Assembly: GCA_027886175.1 (NCBI GenBank)
Contig: JAJNNQ010000075.1
Coordinates: 80,641,001 to 80,705,000, forward strand
Direction: 5' to 3'
Source of the DNA: Phylloscopus collybita
Lineage: Eukaryota; Chordata; Aves; Passeriformes; Phylloscopidae
Length of the DNA: 64,000 nucleotides
The notes under the pieces: generated by a model
Told to the model about the DNA's origin: nothing
Database searches by the model: none
What the model saw: only the letters and a program-made list of their open reading frames with translations
In this document: positions 47,251 through 61,900 of the stretch, one piece after another
How positions within the stretch are numbered: position 1 is the first letter of the stretch
Layout of the letters: the number at the start of each line of letters is the position of its first letter
Position numbers and translations under genes: made by a program

Positions 47251-49912
47251 GAAATATTTCCTTTTCTGGGCTGTGAGATTTAGTTTAGCTACTTGCAAAA
47301 TTAAGATATTTTAGTGCTTATTTGCTTGTTTTATGCTGCTAACTTTGTTTTCCATTAAAGAAAGTAGAGGATTTGAGAACATAGAATTTTTTTATGAGAT
47401 TAAAACCTCAACTTCTCATCTGTTACCTGCAGATGCCAGTTATTTGAAACTATTGTTCGACACTGCACTAAATCTACTTATAAACCTCCGAGTTCTAAAT
47501 AAAAAAAAAAACATCTGAGGACACATGGTCTGTATGCTGACTTAATCTGAAAAGGTCTATGTGTTTTAAGAATTTTTAAAAATATTTATGTGTGGCTTTC
47601 TCACAAACCAGCTCTTTCTGGCACTGTCAGTTTTCTTGCAGCACCAGGACAGCATCACAAGCTCTTTATTCATCTTCAGGTTATCCAACACAAATGGCAC
47701 AAATGCTGACAAACCAACAGTAATAATTTTGTACAGAAAATTTAGGAACAATAATGATGGCACCATGACCTGATAATACAGCAGTAAAGAAGAATTGAAG
47801 ATTTTTCTTTCCTTTTTGTTAGATAGGGTTCTATAAAAATTTTGAGAGAGAAGATGCTATGTAGATTTCTGACATAAGAGACAGAATCATGTAAAGAATT
47901 CTGAATGATTAAATTGAAGAATAATTAGAATTAAGAATTATCAGAGCTAACCTTATTAAGTAATCATTTACTCTATTTATATTTGCAAGTGAACATGAAG
48001 AATGAAATAGTGTCTAAAGTAAGAAGTGATTTATACCTTTTTGTACCAGAAACTTAACTTAGAACTTCTTGTCTTTTTCATTATGTTAATCTAGGAATTA
48101 AATTTGTCAGCCTTGAATCCAAATTAATGATATATTGTTTCTTTTTTAGAATTTTTTAGGAAAATCTTTCTTTAGTTTTAGATGTAAAACTACTAGTAAT
48201 ACAATGAAGACATTTACAGCTTAAGAGCTTTTGCTTTAATTTGTTCAATTGGGAATTTTTAAATTTATTGTTATGTAACAAATTGAGTTGAAAATTTCTT
48301 TTTTGTCCTCTCTTAGGTCTTGTCCATCATCAATTCCTACGGAGAATTTTATTTCCAAATCGTCTTTTGCTTGCAGCCATTAGTAACCTAGCAGAGAACA
48401 ATTCTGAAACATTTTTGTTTTGGTTTGGTTTTTTTCCAAGTAGATATTCAACTAATATTTTGTATTAGTGTTGAACCTTGCCTCATATGCGTATGCCAAG
48501 AGATTGGCATCTCTGTCTTTCACACAATCCAGGCAGATGGGAATTTGTTCTGCTTTCACATTCCTAAGGTTGCTGTTAAAGCTGAGAAAGGGGGTTTGGA
48601 AGTTTGAGAATCTATTGCTTTTTGAAATGGAATGGAAAACTTGCGATATCTAAAATATTGAAGCAGTATACCAGAGAAGTGTAGGGAGGAATACAGGGAC
48701 TTTTTTCTTAAAGTTGATTCCATTATTCTAGGGTTTGAGTTTGTGTGAGCTTGAGGCTGCCTTCACCCAGCTCAATGTTTCTAGTTGGTTCCAAATTTTG
48801 GTACCGAAGTTATGGTGTGCCTTTCAGTAGCTGTCTCTCATAACAATCTTTTTCCACTTAAATGCTACAACTGTAACCCTGCATCATCTATTCCATGATA
48901 GGGGAATAATAGGGTTAGTCATAAGACAGCAAGGAAGAGATGCAGAAAGTAGCAACCAGCTGCCCCAAGTTTCATAATTGCAGCTTCCTATCTCTGCCAG
49001 TTTCAATTGGAAGCTTTTGTGAAGGTAAAAAAGGAGAGAGAAAATCCATACAAAATGCAATATCACTTTGTGCATTGAATATCCTTCAGAGATGGAGAGA
49101 CTTTTTTCAGTGAAGGACAGCTCAACACAGGACAATTCAAAAAATTCAGTTGTTCAACAGTAACAGGAATAATTCCCCAGAAACATAGGAATGGGAAAGA
49201 TGCAACAATATTTATGTTTTAAAGTGCCAAGAAAGAATTTGAAAGAATTTGATGTCACCTTGAAGTAACATATTGTAGCATGTCAGGACCTTTAAAGATA
49301 AAACAAGTTTTAAAAAATACTAAGGAAGAGATTAAAGCATGTAATTTAAGTGAGAAACAGAACGGCAACAATTCCTTGGCTAAGCAACTTCTATTTTACT
49401 TGAAGACTGCAAAGACAAACTCGTGCTTGCTAACGAGGTCAGGGCTACTTTTATGCTTCTTTCTCATCATTAGACTGGCTACCAAAAAAACAAAGGTTAG
49501 GGATTGGATTCAAGTGTATGAAGAGAAAAATCCTTTAATTTGCTTGGCTTTTAAGGTAGCTAAAAACATGTTTTTGATTTGGGTAACTGTTTAATCTGCT
49601 GGTTTGCTCTATTATTACCAGACTCAGACTCTGATTCCTACATCCAGTGTTATACCGAGTTTCTTCTCTAGTGTAAACCATGTCCTGTTTTTCCCCAGTG
49701 TTGTATCAGAGTTACATTACCATCAACATCAACTGGCATGAGTTGTAAGCAAGCCCTGATATAAAACTAGCTCAGATCGGAAGAAAACCTTGGAGATGAT
49801 TTACAAAAAAGCAGGACTGTAAAGGATCACTATATTTTTATTTTTAATAGCAGCTTTTGCAACTTTTTTTTTTTTAATAACAACATAATTATTTTTAATA
49901 GTAACCTTTGCA

Positions 49913-49974
49913 GATATATATATGTGTATATATATGTATGTATATATGTGTGTATATACATATATATATATGTA
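49913..49974. repeat. (TA)n/(TG)n alternating purine-pyrimidine tract
   Basis: TATATATATGTGTATATATATGTATG-type sequence alternates purine and pyrimidine over about 60 bp with some interruptions. The overlapping minus-strand frame (49801-50010) translates as Tyr/Ile/His-rich repeat and is an artefact. Confidence 0.88.
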
Positions 49975-51324
49975 TTTCTCAGAACCTTTTATTTTTAACA
50001 CTATAGCCACATTAAATGTTCTTTAACATAAAGCCCTCTTTGTGGAAAGGGGCCACTTTTCATTAAAGCATGGAGCGTTTTTTAATGTGAACAAAAAACA
50101 TGTATTTTTCATGAAGCTTCTTTGCTGAGAAATTAAGTTGGTGTTTTACTAAAGTAATAAAAAATTAACATATTTTCCTGTAAAGTTGCATATATGTGAT
50201 AATTTTAAATGTTTCTGAATTCTTAGATCAGACAAATTAATGCACCTAACACCTTAAGACAAATTTAATATGAACTTTCAGGGACACAAAATTAAATGGT
50301 CACTCTTATCAGCTCAAATAAGTGAATTTTTACTTTATTTTTCAATAATATTAAAGCATCAGATAAAAGCAGAAGAAGTTGTGTGCATTTTTACCTCTGT
50401 CACATATTCTGAAATCCACTCTTATGTAGTAATGATTTACACTGGATTTGTAGAAGTGGTATAAAAATTACAAAGAGGTTAAGTAACAGAGTTAATGGCA
50501 AAGCACATTCATGTGTATGTGTAATATTTGGTATAAATTATTCATGTAGCACATAATCTTTGTTTTCAGAGTAACTTCAAATGTATATTATAATTACCTT
50601 GTGTGTTAGACTAAAGCCTGCTATAGTATGCTATAAAAAATAATGTAATTGTAGAACAATCTGTTAAATTTCACCAATTTTACTGACTATGACAAAGCTA
50701 TTTTTTCAGCAATAGAACTAGAACACAATATATTATCTGCTGCAGATAAAAATACGAAGGCTAAGGTAAGTCTCCTGACAATACTGCCAAACAGAAAAAA
50801 TAGATCCTCTCTAAGAAATGATAGAGAAGTTGGTGAGAAATGCAAGTGAATTGGTGAGTTGTAAATCAGATGTTAGCTGATATACTCAGTATTCATTGAA
50901 AAAGAAAAAGAAGTAAAGGACAGCAGCATTTATCTTTATTTAGTAAGTAAACAAAAGGAACAAACAAGCTACTCAACGTATGCATAAAATATTGTCCTGA
51001 GACATCTGGAATTGTTTGGATATGTAATTGAATAAAGATTTCAAACATAAGTAAAGATCATATTTTATTGTTTGTTAGATTGAATGAGATATCACCAAAT
51101 TATTCACTAAAACAACTTCCGTGACAATTTAATTCTCTTTTTTTTTCTATAAGGACACCATATTTTAATTAAATTCTCTGTCAGTTGAAGAAGCAAGAAT
51201 ATGGTAAACAAATGCCATCAACTGAGTAGTTTACTTCAGACATTTAATTTTGAGTGGTTCCATTATGTTTCTCTTTTGAAAAGTACTGTCTATACCTGGC
51301 TTACTGAATATAAAGTCTCTATTT

Positions 51325-51343
51325 AAAAAAAAAAAAAAAAAAA
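51325..51343. repeat. Poly-A tract, 19 nt
   Basis: Nineteen consecutive A residues. No retrocopy recognised beside it. Confidence 0.9.
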
Positions 51344-52728
51344 GAAGATAATTTCTTAATTACATGATTCTGTTCATGTAATAATGACTGAGGAAGAGAT
51401 TTCAATACATTACTTTTGTTTGGTCATAAGAATGTGAAACATGTGCTTTGAGCAGCGTTTAAACTTAAAACATCAATGTTTCTTCTCTAAATGATTCATC
51501 TCCAGTGAGATGTGATAATCAACAAGATGGTATTCCAAATGCCACTAAAATCATGCAATTTAAGAAAATACATTTGACATTGAACCTGAGATAGGTGAAA
51601 AAAGAACTTCTGGTCAGTTTCTGTGTTTCACTGGGAAGGTTCTTTAGATGCAGCAGCACTGATTATTGCAAAAGTAGGTCATGTAGACCAAGGTCAATAA
51701 TTTGCCATAGAAAACAATTTGTATTTAACATAATCTTGTCTGTCTTGCTCTTGATTTAAAATGATTATTTTTTCATTGGTGTGCATAATTCATTCATTAG
51801 AAAATACTAGCTTTCCCATCTGTAGGACAGAAAATAAAAATAATAGTTTGGAAATTCAATCTACTTTATCTTAGTTCTTTCAAGAACTGGCATTGTTTCA
51901 CAGAAAAGGTTCACTTAAACTTTTGAAGGTTTCTTGAAAATCCAACAAGCCAATTGCATCAAAGAATCATACAATTTACATTTGATTTGTATGGTGAAGC
52001 TGCACAAAGGTCCCAAATTCAGAAAACTGTCTGATGCACTGCCATCAGCAGGTAGGTGCAGAGGTGTAGTGCTGCTGTAGTACTATTGGAAGCTGTACAA
52101 AAAGATAGAGAGGTTGATGCTTAGCTAAGATTTTTGAGTGAGCTTCTATATGGTTGCAATTTTTTTATTACCTAGAAGTTTAGCAAATACGAATCCAATG
52201 GGTCTGGCCATGTACTGGAACTACTGAATTCTGTTCATGTTTCTGGCAGAAACCTGCTCTGCTGGAGACCTCTCAGTCTTGCTGTGTCCGTTGTCTTTGC
52301 TCATCTTTTTATGCTATAGACTTAGTTTGTTTGTACATTTCCTAAGGCAAGAGAATCTTGATCTTCAAAGGGCTTCTTATAAACTGAAGAGCATACAGTG
52401 AATGAGCATTAAAATACTAACCTTGCTGAGAAGTCCTAAGAATTCATTCATCCAATGCCAAGTGCACAGTTTTCTACCTCACAGTGAAATGAGAGGAAAA
52501 ATATATTTAATCTGAAGTATTACTTTCATGGCTAAGTATAAATTCAGACAGCTTGCACAAAATCCTTCCTCCTGATCATGGTAACTAACATTACACATGA
52601 TTTGGTAAATTTAACAGTTTTTTTGCCTTGTAGTATTTAGGAAAAGTGAATGTCATAGTTACTTTTAAGAAGACACTCAAACTGTAAATTCTTGTGTAAT
52701 TTTTAGCTACTGAGCAAAGAAGGAAAAA

Positions 52729-52731
<3 letters not shown>

Positions 52732-52764
<33 letters not shown>
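52732..52764. repeat. (AC)n dinucleotide microsatellite, about 16 units
   Basis: An uninterrupted AC run over 33 bp, likely polymorphic in length. Confidence 0.96.
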
Positions 52765-52766
<2 letters not shown>

Positions 52767-55700
52767 GTTCTAAGTTTTTTGTTAACAGTTTTATACAGAA
52801 AATTCTTCCCTTCTTGCAAAATGTGTGAGAAAATCTATTAATTTTTAGGAAATAAAAAAGTCAGTACTCACGTTTACATCTGCTGCTAAGGCATGCATTT
52901 GCTAGTTTAGGGGAAAACCCTAAGTTTATTCAGTTTTGTCTAAAATCTTGCCAGTTTTTATTTACCCATTAAGTAGAGTATGGAGAAGAGAATAAAGAAA
53001 CAATGACATAAAGTAATTTTAATCACCAGAATGTGCTCTCTTCAGCTTGAATTTACCTGAAGTGTCTTTTCTGTTCTAAAACTCAAATTTAAATTTACAA
53101 ATTTACTTCAACAATAGCACAATAGGGATTGAAATCTTCTTTCAATGAGCATATCTGTTACATCTGTGAAGCTGCATGAGCATGGTTTTAAGAGACTTTG
53201 GGTTAGATTTAACCTAGAAACTCACAATAAATCTGCTTCCCAGGATGCTCTCATTCTCTCACCTTTCACTCCCTTCAATTTTCTATATCAAGGAGCCTTT
53301 GGGAACATGGTTACTTCTTCATGAGTTATTATTTCAGTATTTTTAATGAAAAGTACATTTGCTTATAGTCTCATTAGTCAGATACACTTGAAATTGTGAC
53401 TGAAAATTTACATACTTAATAGTGTCTTAAAAAATACTTATTAAAGTTACATAGACTTTTTGTAAAATAAAGTTGTGATAATACATAAGATAGTTATTGG
53501 TGCCTAGTTGGAAGGTAAAAGTACATTACAGATTGCAAGATAAAGAATAGAAATCCCTTTATAAGAAATAGAAGATTATTCAAAAGAGAGGGAATTAATA
53601 AATCATAAAACATTTAAGTTTGGAATGGCACATTTTCATAAATGTCATGTCAAGAAACGTCACCCATTCCTTCTGCTTCTGAAGTTTGTTATCTTAGACA
53701 CCTACTTGGTGCCCTAGATCTTGTTCTTCGGAGATTTGGAAGTGTGAAGGGGGCCCTTACGACTGTGTGTGTCACCAAGGCTGCTCTCCCTCTTATTACT
53801 GTATTTCATAATCAATGAATCAAATTGCAGGCAGAAGACAAAGTAACCACCTTATGCTAAATGTTTTGTTACTTTTTTTTTTCTTCTGCAAAACAAACAT
53901 ATCAATGATTTTTTTTTAAAAAAAATCACTACTTCCTCATTATAGGAAGTGGAACTACTATACATCTGTTCATATAGTCTTGTGTAACCTTGAGCAGGAA
54001 TAATAAGGAAATTAATTTGAGAGTGATGCTGAAAATTTGATAATATTCAGCCCTTGTATTCTGAGCATGTTTCAAACAGAGCAGGTTAAATACCAGTTTG
54101 TAAATATCTGTCCCATTGGATTTAAAACTTAACTTCTATAAAGTTAAGATGAAGGCATTTTCCACAAATGGTGCATACTAGATACCTACAATGCAGCTGA
54201 AACTCAACTTAATGTGGTGTCTTTTCTTTATTTGCAGTTGAAAGCACACAAAATGTGGAGAAGGAGGTTTGATGTATAATTTTCTTTCAATAATTACCAG
54301 GGAATTATTCATAATCATATGTGTAGTACTTATGAAGAATTGGGTTTTTTTCTTATGTTTAGTTGACTTTTGGAGTGCAGCTTAAAGCCTTTGTGTTCAG
54401 ACAGGCTCCCAGCTGAATATTAGATGTCTGTGCTAGCTAATACAGCCAGCAATTCAAAGTGATGGCTTCTGAATTACTTTATTTGGGGAACAAGAGAAAG
54501 GGGAATGTGTTTTGTTTAATTGCATGTTTTGAATTCATAAGACATAGCACATTCTTTCATGAGGAATGTCAAACAGAAGTAGTTATTTCCTTAATTATGC
54601 TCCAAGGCCCTACATTTGTTCTCTTGGACAGCTTTCTAGAAAACTTCTGCCTTCTGGCTCCTGGAGTTCCAAGTATTCAGAGAGGATACAAGCATTACTA
54701 CATCCTTTGCTACCTCAGAGACTGTTGGTTTTGTCTCATCCTTCTGTAAAGTTGTAGGAGACTGGCATTCATAATGTACACAAATATCATAGTAGATATT
54801 TTAAACACAGTTTAATCTTAATTTATTTATTTAATATGGGGTTGGTGGGTCAGGTGGTTTTTTTTTTTGATGGTGTTTTGGGGTTTTTTTACAATTTGGT
54901 TGCAGGCCAGAAAATATTTTTTTCTATGGAAATGAAAAAAAATCTAGCCCTAAATCTAGATTGTATTTTAGAAACTAAAACCACAGAAAATGCTGTATTC
55001 ATAAATACATTCAGTGCATGTGGCTGCATTTGGCAACGCTAAGGGATTTCTGGCCCAAAATTATCAGGCTTCTTGAATCCTGTCTCATACATCTCATATA
55101 CAGTGAATGAGGATTGCTGGTGTGTATCCAGTTTCTGAGCAACAAACCTCACTCTGAATAGTGTGCTTGGCATTTCTTACCTGGAGATAACACTCAAGGT
55201 ATTAAGATGGGCTATTAAGATGTGTAGATGGTTTGAACTCCTGCAAGGAATATAAATGACCTCTGTGTGTTAAAATGCATGAAAAAGAAAGGTGTGATAT
55301 TCTTTAAGAACTGCTTGCTCAGATAATCCCACGTTTGAGTCACCTGGACTATCATGAAGTATATTGTATTTCAAGAGCAGCTTCAGGTTCTTAGACATAT
55401 CTGGGCACATCTCAGCTTGGTGAGACACTTTTGCCCTCAATAGTGTGCTTCTCATACTGGAGTTGGGGTGGAAAGGAGCACCATTGCTGGTCTGTACTGG
55501 ATGGAGGATCACACATTTCTTACTAATTCTGCTTTTTCAGGGGGCAAAGAGAAGCTTGTGGAGGAGAACCTGGATGAGAAGAGATGTGACTGTGAGATGT
55601 GTGACTGCCTCTGATTACTTACTGCCCTCTACGCTCCTAAGTGCCTGTATTCAGAAACCTGAACAGGGAAGTTTTGCTGGTTTTGGAGATGTGAGGTTTT

Positions 55701-58700
55701 ATTTTCATATGCTCTTCTCTGCCATCCTCAACTGGTTTCTGTCACGTACATAAAGCCAGCCTAAACTTGAGAGGTGATAGTATGAATTGATTAGTGTAAT
55801 TAAATACAACTTCTAAAGTACTCTAAAAACATCCCCTGACAAGTCATCACTTTACTATTTTCCTTTGTTAAAAACCTTGTTACCTAGATTGCCTGCAAAT
55901 TTGAAACTGTTTTTAAACCGCTACTGACCAAGCCAGCTTTACATCTTCTGTCACTCTGGCTTGTTTTGTACCCCACAGGGTTAAGCTCACTGCCTTACTA
56001 ACAACAGCACAGTGAAATGCACATAATCTTTTATCAACCATCAGTCTACATTTAGTCAACAACTAAATGTTAAATGAAGCTTTTCATGACAAATGTATTT
56101 CTAGCTCATTATGACAACAAAAGGCATAATATTCATAACTTAGCTTATTAAAAATCTACACCGTGCAGCTTTGTGTGCATGAAATTTTAAGTGGTACATT
56201 TCAGAGTATCAGAATTACTTACAGAAAAAGATATGGATATGAGTTGACAGATGTGTACATGAAGGTTTAAGAATTCATGGTAACTGACTGAATCTTACTT
56301 TAATGACTTAAGGCCTTACTCTGGTGGAATATGCACATCATGTGTGCATAATTTGAACACAGGTAGGACAGGTAGGACACCACTGTCTATCTTACATAAA
56401 TACTATTTCAACAGGATTTATTCTTACTGTCTGAAAACTTCATAGGAATCTGAGGATTCATGTTCAGTGGAGCAAAGAGGGGTTTTAATGTCTGTGTAGA
56501 ACTTTTCCAATGGCTAAAGTTGTAATTGTTTATCAGTATTCCATTTAGAAATATTGCAGAACTTGTTCTATGAGCCTGACATTACTCAGTCTTTCACTCT
56601 TTTATTTAGAAACATCACTCAAATTAGTCAACCCTCTGTGCCAGTGTCTAGTGACATTTTTCAAAAGTTATTTTGGAACACAGATATTTCCCTCATTTCA
56701 TAGAAGCTAACCTCATCTGCAGAAAGTCAGTGAAGATTTATCTGTGCAGTCTAGATTCCCAAAGGTGTTGGAAGTCTTTGACTCAGTCCATGCCAATAGC
56801 ATCTACCAGAGATAATGAAAGAATCTGTGGGAATAGATTGAGTATGATGATGATGCATGGCACCACTGCCACAATTTTATGACAAATTTTGGGTTTATAT
56901 ATGTTTGTTCAAATGATAATGCTTATAGTAAGTTTTTGTTTTGTTTTTTATTTTTTTCCCGGAACTCAGTTATTGCTTGAAACTGATCACAGATTAGGTT
57001 TGTTAAGAAGATGAGAGAAATATGTTTTCGTGGAAAAATAATAATAATAAAAAAAACATAGAGCCCTTACTTAAGTGTCAAAAATCTAAACAAAGAACTG
57101 ATGAAATTTGTTTAACACCGGTGACTCAAGCCTTATCTTTGGTATCTTATTTCCTGGCATTGCTCTCTGGACATCTGATCCTTAATTGCATATTCCCAAA
57201 ATGACAACTTGAAATATCTTCATGATGCTGAAAAAGCCCATCAGGTACAGCTTGATACTGAGCACCTCAGTGATGCTGTTTTAGTACAGCTGTGTGCAGC
57301 TCAGTGGGCAAGTGATAAGAAAGGTTTTGGTTTTGAGTGGTTTTTTCCTAATTATTATTCTGCTGGGAATCTGCTTTCACACCTTAAATTCTGGTGGCAG
57401 AGTACAGCCCTAAGCAGATGTATCAGGTACAAGAATATGCCTCAAAAGGACAAATTTTCTGTGTTAATGGATTCAGACTCATGGACATATTTTCTGCAAC
57501 TCTGAAAGACCAGGATTATGGACTTGTCACTCCAGAAACAAATTAGTGTCTTTCACTGGCTGCAGAATGCCTCCTCTTGTAGAACTGGAGCAAGCTAAAA
57601 GTGAATGAGTAATGCATATAGGATATCAGATCCAAAACTGAGCAGTAAGAGCTAATGAGAAGGTCATTAGCCAGTCTCTATCACTCATTCTTTCACCCTG
57701 ATGGTACTTTAGAGGCTGCAAAATATCAACACTTTAGTATACAGGCATCCTAGACAGGGAATGTAATTTTCACATTCTTTTCTTAGGTTATTTAATCATC
57801 ACAATCAAGTTCTGAATTAGAAAGAGGAAGAAAGTAATGGCTGAAAACTAAATATCCATTCTTACAGTTTTTATGCACATCGTTTGAATCATCAGCTCTA
57901 CACATTTAAAATGAGACACATTAAACTGGTTAATGTGCAGAATGATAACTAAACATCTGACCACCTGGTTAATTAGCATTTAGAAAGAAATTGTACAGTT
58001 GAGAAATAGAAACCAATTACAGAACTTAAGAAAGAATACGAAAGTCACATATCTTGTAAATATGAAACTGAGGAACTTAATAAAAATCATTTTTGCCAGC
58101 TGTTTCCAGGTTTGCTAAATCAAAGTAAATGGGTTTTAAAAGCCATTTAGCAGATGGAAGGAAAATGCTCACATTTCCTAAAGTGTTAATGAAATTTAGT
58201 TATAGCAAAATTGGAAGAAACAAAAAATGGAAACAATGGTTATGTGAAGCCAGCAGCTGTTACAGTAAGATTCTGAAATGTAAAAAACAAACAAAACCAA
58301 AACCAAATAACAACAGGTTACTTTTTCTCTTTTCTTAATAAAAAAAGTGTCAAAAGGAAAAGAAAAAAAAAAAAAGCAAAAATGTTGTTCGTTCTTTTTA
58401 GAATCTTGTTAATGACTGCTATTTTTATTAGTCAGTGGTTGTAATGCTGCACAACCAGCTCATAAATACACTACTACTGAGACTGGTAATGATTCAAATG
58501 ATAGTCATAAATCCATTCAAATTGATACTTAGGGCATTGATAAAGAAGGCCAACAGCCCAAAATATTTTAAGTGTTCATTTCAAAAGTTTTGGCACAAAG
58601 AACATTATTTCCCTACAGGGATCATTGTGCAGTTCTTAGAAGCTTTATATATTTACCTGTAAGGTTTAGACAATGAGGCAAAGAGAAAGAGCATTACTGA

Positions 58701-58891
58701 AGCACAGTAGCAGAATGTAAGGAGTAGTAGAGCTGCTTATTAAGAGGCCAAATATTATTCTCTTCTTTATCCATAGAAATAAATTACCTAAAGATAAAAC
58801 AGTATTTTACTGTGTTAGGCAGGAGAAAAGTGATATAATGAAAGGTATCTGTATTGGCACAATAAACAGTTTCCACTTCGTGTTGCAAACC
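52765..58891. other. AT-rich non-coding stretch with one exon-like segment
   Basis: No gene can be defended. At 55541-55614 a good splice-acceptor-like sequence precedes a 23-codon open segment; this is described as a finding. The frames at 54459-54749 (96 codons), 55445-55753 (102 codons) and 57209-57505 (98 codons, which lacks an ATG at its first codon) do not resemble known proteins. Confidence 0.45.
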
Positions 58892-58898
58892 AGAAGAA

Positions 58899-58932
<34 letters not shown>

Positions 58933-58991
58933 AAAAAAGAAAAAAAAAAAAAGGAAAAAAAAAAAAGAAAAAAAAAGGCAAAAAAAAAAAA
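58892..58991. repeat. Purine-only A/G tract, about 100 bp
   Basis: Nearly pure A with regularly placed single or paired G residues; the only pyrimidine is a C at 58979. Phe-rich minus-strand frames at 58784-59001 are artefacts. It could be a decayed long poly-A or an expanded (AAAG)-type simple repeat. Confidence 0.93.
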
Positions 58992-61900
58992 GCTGTAGCA
59001 TTAAATTAATCTGAAATGAAGCGCATACTTCCTACAGGATAATACAGTTCTAAATAGCTATATTTAAGTATTTAAGTTTTGGGGGATTTTAGGATTTTTA
59101 ATAGTAAATGAAGAAGTATGGGCCTTTGGTAATTTTATTGTTGTGTCTTGTTTTGTTTGACCAGAAGATGTGCAACACATAAAATTCTTAGTCCTGTTTT
59201 CTGATCACCTACTTTACTTTCTTTTCTGATTTTCTACTTCAAAATCACTGACTTACATATTGTGCTATGACTCCTTTTGACTTTCCATGCACATACTTCA
59301 TCTGATGTCACCAAATCCACCCAGCTAAGAACAATTACTCTCCCCAAGAATACTCACATTATCTTACCTATATTTTTACTGAGAAGTGTGAGGATGAAAT
59401 ACAAATAAGTAAATACATAATGGTTATTTTAAAGTATTGTTGAAAAGTATAAACTTTCAGGATTTTAATTTTAATACACAGATATACATTAAGCCTCCTT
59501 TGCAATTTCCTTATTTCATCTCCTGTTAAATACAGACTGTCAGTTCTCTGAGTTGGAATATTGCTCCCATATAACTTGTAATGTGCCATACATTTTGAAT
59601 CATGAGTAAAATTTGAAAAGTGCTCAAAAAATTGGCATAACTTTCTTTTTTGTTTTTTTTTTTTTTGCAAAACTACTTTTTCCCATATAAAAAAATGTTT
59701 CACAAAAAATATTAATTGTAAATAAAATTACAATTTGAATCTTCAAAGTGTATTGTTTGACTTGTTTCAAACTTGTTTGACTTCTTTCAGTTTCTGTTCT
59801 ATGGTCTTTTAACATAAGTAAAATTGAACTGAACTGCAGTCTGTCTAAACTGTTGCTCCACACATATTAATATAAATGTGTAAAGTTTGACCTTTGTCTT
59901 TGAAATTGTAATGCAAGCATGTTTTGAAATAATAGAATTTCCTTTTGAATGAGAACTCTTGTTTCTGATTTCTTTTGTTAATATGTTAACAATAGAAGCG
60001 TTCAATGAAAATTTATTATTTGGGAAGTATGCATTGGAAATTTTCAACAAAATGTGTTACCTTTTGGCAGATAGACTTGATTTTGAGGAAACTGTCTTCA
60101 GGATAGTTTCTTAGGTGAGAAAAGGCATATCAGTATTCTCAATACTGGATAGCATATCAATTTGAAATGTAAGCTCAATTTCTAAAACTTTAACTTGGCC
60201 CTCTGTCCCTTCAAAGACGTGTTGTAAGCACCAGTGTGTAAGCTTCTGGTATATATTTGTCTTTTCTGCTGAAAAAGCTTCGTAAGGTGCTAGTTACATC
60301 ATAAAGAGACAAGCAGAATTGCTCTTGAAAGCACACACACACTTCTGCAAATGAATATTAAAACTTTTTGTTCCAGTTCCAAAGTGATTACATGTTATCT
60401 GGAAATAAACTTGTATCATGAAAGGGCTCCTTAAATTTGTATCATTCTTTTTGTGGTTTTGAATTTTCAGAGGTCATGAAACTTACTTAATTTTTTAAAT
60501 TTCTATTTTAATTCACTAATGTTAAAAAAAAAAAAAAAGTAGTATTGGCTTATTATATAAACAAAATTTCACTTCATTCAACTGAATATTATATGGTTTT
60601 CCCATAAGTTCATGGAGTTTGAAGAATTTCCCAGAAAGGAATATCAATTACAATATCCCTGCCCCAGAACAGACCCTGAAGTATTAATAGAAACTGTTAT
60701 TTTTTGTGTACATGTTAGTAGTCACAGTACTGAAAGACTCAACTATTTCAGGACAATCTGCAATTTCTACTCAGACAGATATTCACACAAGTTTAGAAAA
60801 ATAAGGTATTTTATGACAGGAGTTGAAACAACTTTAGCAGAATCTCTGATTCATTTTTCTCAGAGTTTACCTTCATTATCAATTCATATTTGAAAGAAAT
60901 AACCTATGTTTTTATTACTATTGACCTTTTTAATTCTGCCTTACTGTCAAAGTGTCCAAAATGGTAAGATATTAAGTGGTGTAATACCTCGTCCAGACTT
61001 TTTACTGTTCCACAATTACATTTGGAACGCTTTTCTTTCAGCAGACTTGCAGACATTGTTGGATTTTCTTCAGCCTTAAATATAAATTATGTAAAACTTT
61101 TAAAGTGTACAACCCTTTAACACCCTTATACTGACCTTCTCTCAACTCTCCATGCCTGCTTTCTTGAATAACAATTCTTAAAAACATTAATAGTTTCTCT
61201 TAAGCTATGTTAGAATTAGATTAAATCAAGTGTTAATTACTTCTGAGCAAATTAATAATGAATTAGGGAACTCCTGAGTCTTGCACTACGCACTGGTACT
61301 GTGCAGCCGTAATGTAAACATTAGCTTTCAAGACCACTTCTTTGGTGATAAAGGCTTCAGAGTATTTTATCCATTCCAATCTAGATCCAGGAAAGTTAAT
61401 GAAATCAGTTCATTCTGATGCATTTAGTGCCATATAATGACAGGTATGTACTGTGAGCATAATGTATGAGGCTCTGGGGCAAGATTACCACATTTACGAC
61501 TCTCATGAAGCAATTTCACGTCGAGTACTTGTCAGTCAGCCAGGGAAGAGTTTTCCTTTACAGAAGGCTTCAGAACTGGACACTGCCTGTGGGAAAGAGT
61601 TGAGCAATATGTTGATTACTGCATTTTGCAGCTATTTACGTACTTCAGTTTAATCAAACCCAAAAACTATTATGTAAGGATTTAGGTCTCTAGGTCAGGG
61701 CAGAGTGGAACAAGCTCACTTATAAATGTGCATAAGGTACTTTGCAACAAAATCTGTAATACATTTCCATATCAGGAGATGATGAATAAAGGATGCATGG
61801 AATTGGGAAGTATTGTACCTAATGGTGAACCCTCAGTGTGAATGGAGCTGGGAGTAAGTGGTTGTCTAGCCAATACTGTATTATTTTACCAATGCCTGTG

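Larger units (their letters stand above)
47251..52731. other. AT-rich non-coding stretch
   Basis: No gene was recognised. Frames of 60-104 codons (for example 49280-49594 +, 104 codons) have no domain I know. It includes an alternating AT/GT tract (49913-49974) and a 19-nt A run (51325-51343), listed separately. Confidence 0.5.

Noticed and set aside
48300..48350. Pyrimidine tract plus TAG followed by a possible short exon near 48318
   Set aside because: The acceptor is ordinary, the open segment is short and there is no conserved protein motif.
54235..54270. Possible splice acceptor TCTTTATTTGCAG followed by a short open segment
   Set aside because: Only eleven or so codons follow before a stop, and such acceptor-like strings recur many times in this T-rich DNA.
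58784..59001. Phe-rich minus-strand frames
   Set aside because: Translation of the poly-A/G tract; no real protein signature.
60612..60893. 93-codon frame considered as a small gene
   Set aside because: No domain, signal peptide or neighbouring exon is visible, and the length is within chance expectation for AT-rich DNA.
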